From: Alg239-R122 sp041746135
GTDB lineage: Bacteria > Pseudomonadota > Alphaproteobacteria > Sphingomonadales > Sphingomonadaceae
DNA: 64,000 bases
NCBI GenBank assembly: GCA_041746135.1
Contig: JBGTHQ010000032.1
Coordinates: 1 to 64,000, forward strand
Direction of reading: 5' to 3'
Shown: positions 63,289 through 64,000 of the stretch, in pieces
Position numbering within the stretch: position 1 is the stretch's first letter
Layout of the letters: each line of letters starts with the position of its first letter
Notes under the pieces: generated by a model
Databases searched by the model: none
The model's input: the letters and a program-made list of their open reading frames with translations, nothing else
Told to the model about the DNA's origin: nothing
Program-made: the position numbers and the translations under genes

Positions 63289-64000
63289 TTCACACATCCG
63301 GTCACGAATGCGGACCAATCTTCCATCATTGGCGCTCGCCTCTCAAAGAAGTCAGTGCGGAGGTAGGCGGAAACGGTTTCATCACTGGGGTAGTGCGCAA
63401 GCGCGACCTCAGCCAACTCGCCCGGATAAGTGGTTTGCTCCGCCACCCATGTTCGAAAGCTTGAACGGAAGCCGTGAACCACGGCTTTGCCCGCATAGCC
63501 CATGTCTTCTTTCAAGAGCTTGAGCATCGCCATATTGCTTAAGCCCTTTCCGCGTTTCGATATCGAGATGAAAACGTGCGGGTTGTCTTCTTCGCGGGGC
63601 AGGGCACGAAGGAGTGCGACTGCCGGTTTAGACAGCGGCACCCGATGATCCTCTCGCTTTTCTCCGCTTCCCTTCCGGCTTATCTTCATGCGCTTGGCCG
63701 GGATCGTCCAGATCGCATTATCCAAGTCGATCTCGTCCCAAACGGCGCCAATCACTTCCTTTGTGCGAAGGCCAGTGTGGATGAGGAACTCAAGAGCTTT
63801 CGGTGTCAGTCCTTGTCGCTGACGTAAATCCGCAACGAAGCCCGGCACTTGGGCATAGGGTAGCGATTTCTGATTCGTTGGTGTGTGGACCTTTTTCAAG
63901 TTGGGTAGTGACTTGCGGACACTGCTGCGATTTGCTGGGTTTGGTAGCGGGCGAAGTCCTGACTCAATGGCTTCCTCAAAAATCAAATCTAGGCGAGGGA
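63285..64000 (-). CDS. int: P4-type tyrosine integrase, N-terminus outside window
   Basis: Site-specific recombinase of the phage P4/DUF4102 group; the frame stays open to position 64000, so the N-terminal arm- and core-binding parts are missing. Catalytic residues seen: Arg in IHTGLRTKEVIGAVW, the His-x-x-Arg box in VVHGFRSSFRTWVAE, His in ALAHYPSDE, and the nucleophile Tyr in VSAYLRTDFFERR. Such integrases usually use tRNA 3' ends, matching the tRNA-Ser-like remnant at the left border. Read leftward, away from the expected attachment site. Confidence 0.93.
   Translation of the reverse strand, partial: PRLDLIFEEAIESGLRPLPNPANRSSVRKSLPNLKKVHTPTNQKSLPYAQVPGFVADLRQRQGLTPKALEFLIHTGLRTKEVIGAVWDEIDLDNAIWTIPAKRMKISRKGSGEKREDHRVPLSKPAVALLRALPREEDNPHVFISISKRGKGLSNMAMLKLLKEDMGYAGKAVVHGFRSSFRTWVAEQTTYPGELAEVALAHYPSDETVSAYLRTDFFERRAPMMEDWSAFVTGCVK

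Larger units (their letters stand above)
54084..64000. mobile_element. Phage-satellite-like integrative island (right end outside window)
   Basis: About 10 kb with integrase, AlpA-like regulator, primase-helicase, small terminase and HK97-type capsid genes on the minus strand, and two lower-GC + strand genes (TIR-DUF3298, DUF6602) as probable cargo. It lacks large terminase, portal, protease, tail and lysis genes in the part seen. The left border is set at the tRNA-Ser-like remnant; the right border is not in the window. Known phage satellites (PICIs, P4) share the integrase / AlpA / primase / TerS logic, while a lone capsid gene is unusual. Confidence 0.72.

Overview
The window looks like chromosome from a sphingomonad-type alphaproteobacterium (Sphingomonadales). 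The evidence is the C4-type 5-aminolevulinate synthase, a complete alternative spermidine pathway with an alphaproteobacterial speF-like leader, a ligase-linked exonuclease/ATP-dependent ligase pair, PhaR, an archaeal/eukaryotic-type prolyl-tRNA synthetase, many TTG/GTG starts and many 1-4 base gene overlaps. No rRNA or complete tRNA gene and no CRISPR array was seen. Species assignment is inference.

Positions 1-54,031 are mostly ordinary core chromosome. They hold: a lytic transglycosylase (cut by the left edge) coupled to a uracil-DNA-glycosylase-like protein; ETF-ubiquinone oxidoreductase, ispE, ilvD, a lipoprotein and an RlmD/TrmA-type RNA methyltransferase; two tandem MAPEG proteins; a polyamine block (carboxynorspermidine dehydrogenase and decarboxylase, then ornithine/lysine decarboxylase behind its own promoter and structured leader); threonine dehydratase, DNA ligase and exonuclease; hemA, murI, plsY, dprA, topA; lepB-rnc-era; pgi and gor.

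At 29.2-39.4 kb lies a tightly packed propionyl-CoA to succinyl-CoA locus: pccB, a HAD hydrolase, a DUF808 protein, methylmalonyl-CoA epimerase, enoyl-CoA hydratase, methylmalonyl-CoA mutase, a small membrane protein, bioB, a small Cys-rich protein and pccA. Biotin synthase therefore sits beside the biotin-dependent carboxylase. It is followed by csaA, an MFS transporter, alr, phaR, proS, rnr, a redoxin, a universal stress protein, pdhC-lpd, a PilZ protein and a membrane GGDEF/EAL protein whose cyclase half looks dead.

From about 54,084 to beyond the right end (64,000) the window enters a mobile island of at least 10 kb. Its left edge carries a copy of what looks like the 3' end of a tRNA-Ser gene. 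Its right part holds a P4-type tyrosine integrase (5' end outside the window), an AlpA-like regulator, a Toprim primase-helicase, a string of coupled small proteins, a P27-type small terminase and an HK97-type major capsid protein. No large terminase, portal, protease, tail or lysis gene is present in the part seen. That gene content resembles a phage satellite (PICI-like) more than a degraded prophage. Two + strand genes of lower GC flank the capsid gene and look like cargo: a TIR protein fused to a DUF3298 (RsiV-like, lysozyme-binding family) domain, and a DUF6602 nuclease-like protein. This island, especially the TIR-DUF3298 fusion and the small-terminase-plus-capsid set, is the part most likely to be new biology.
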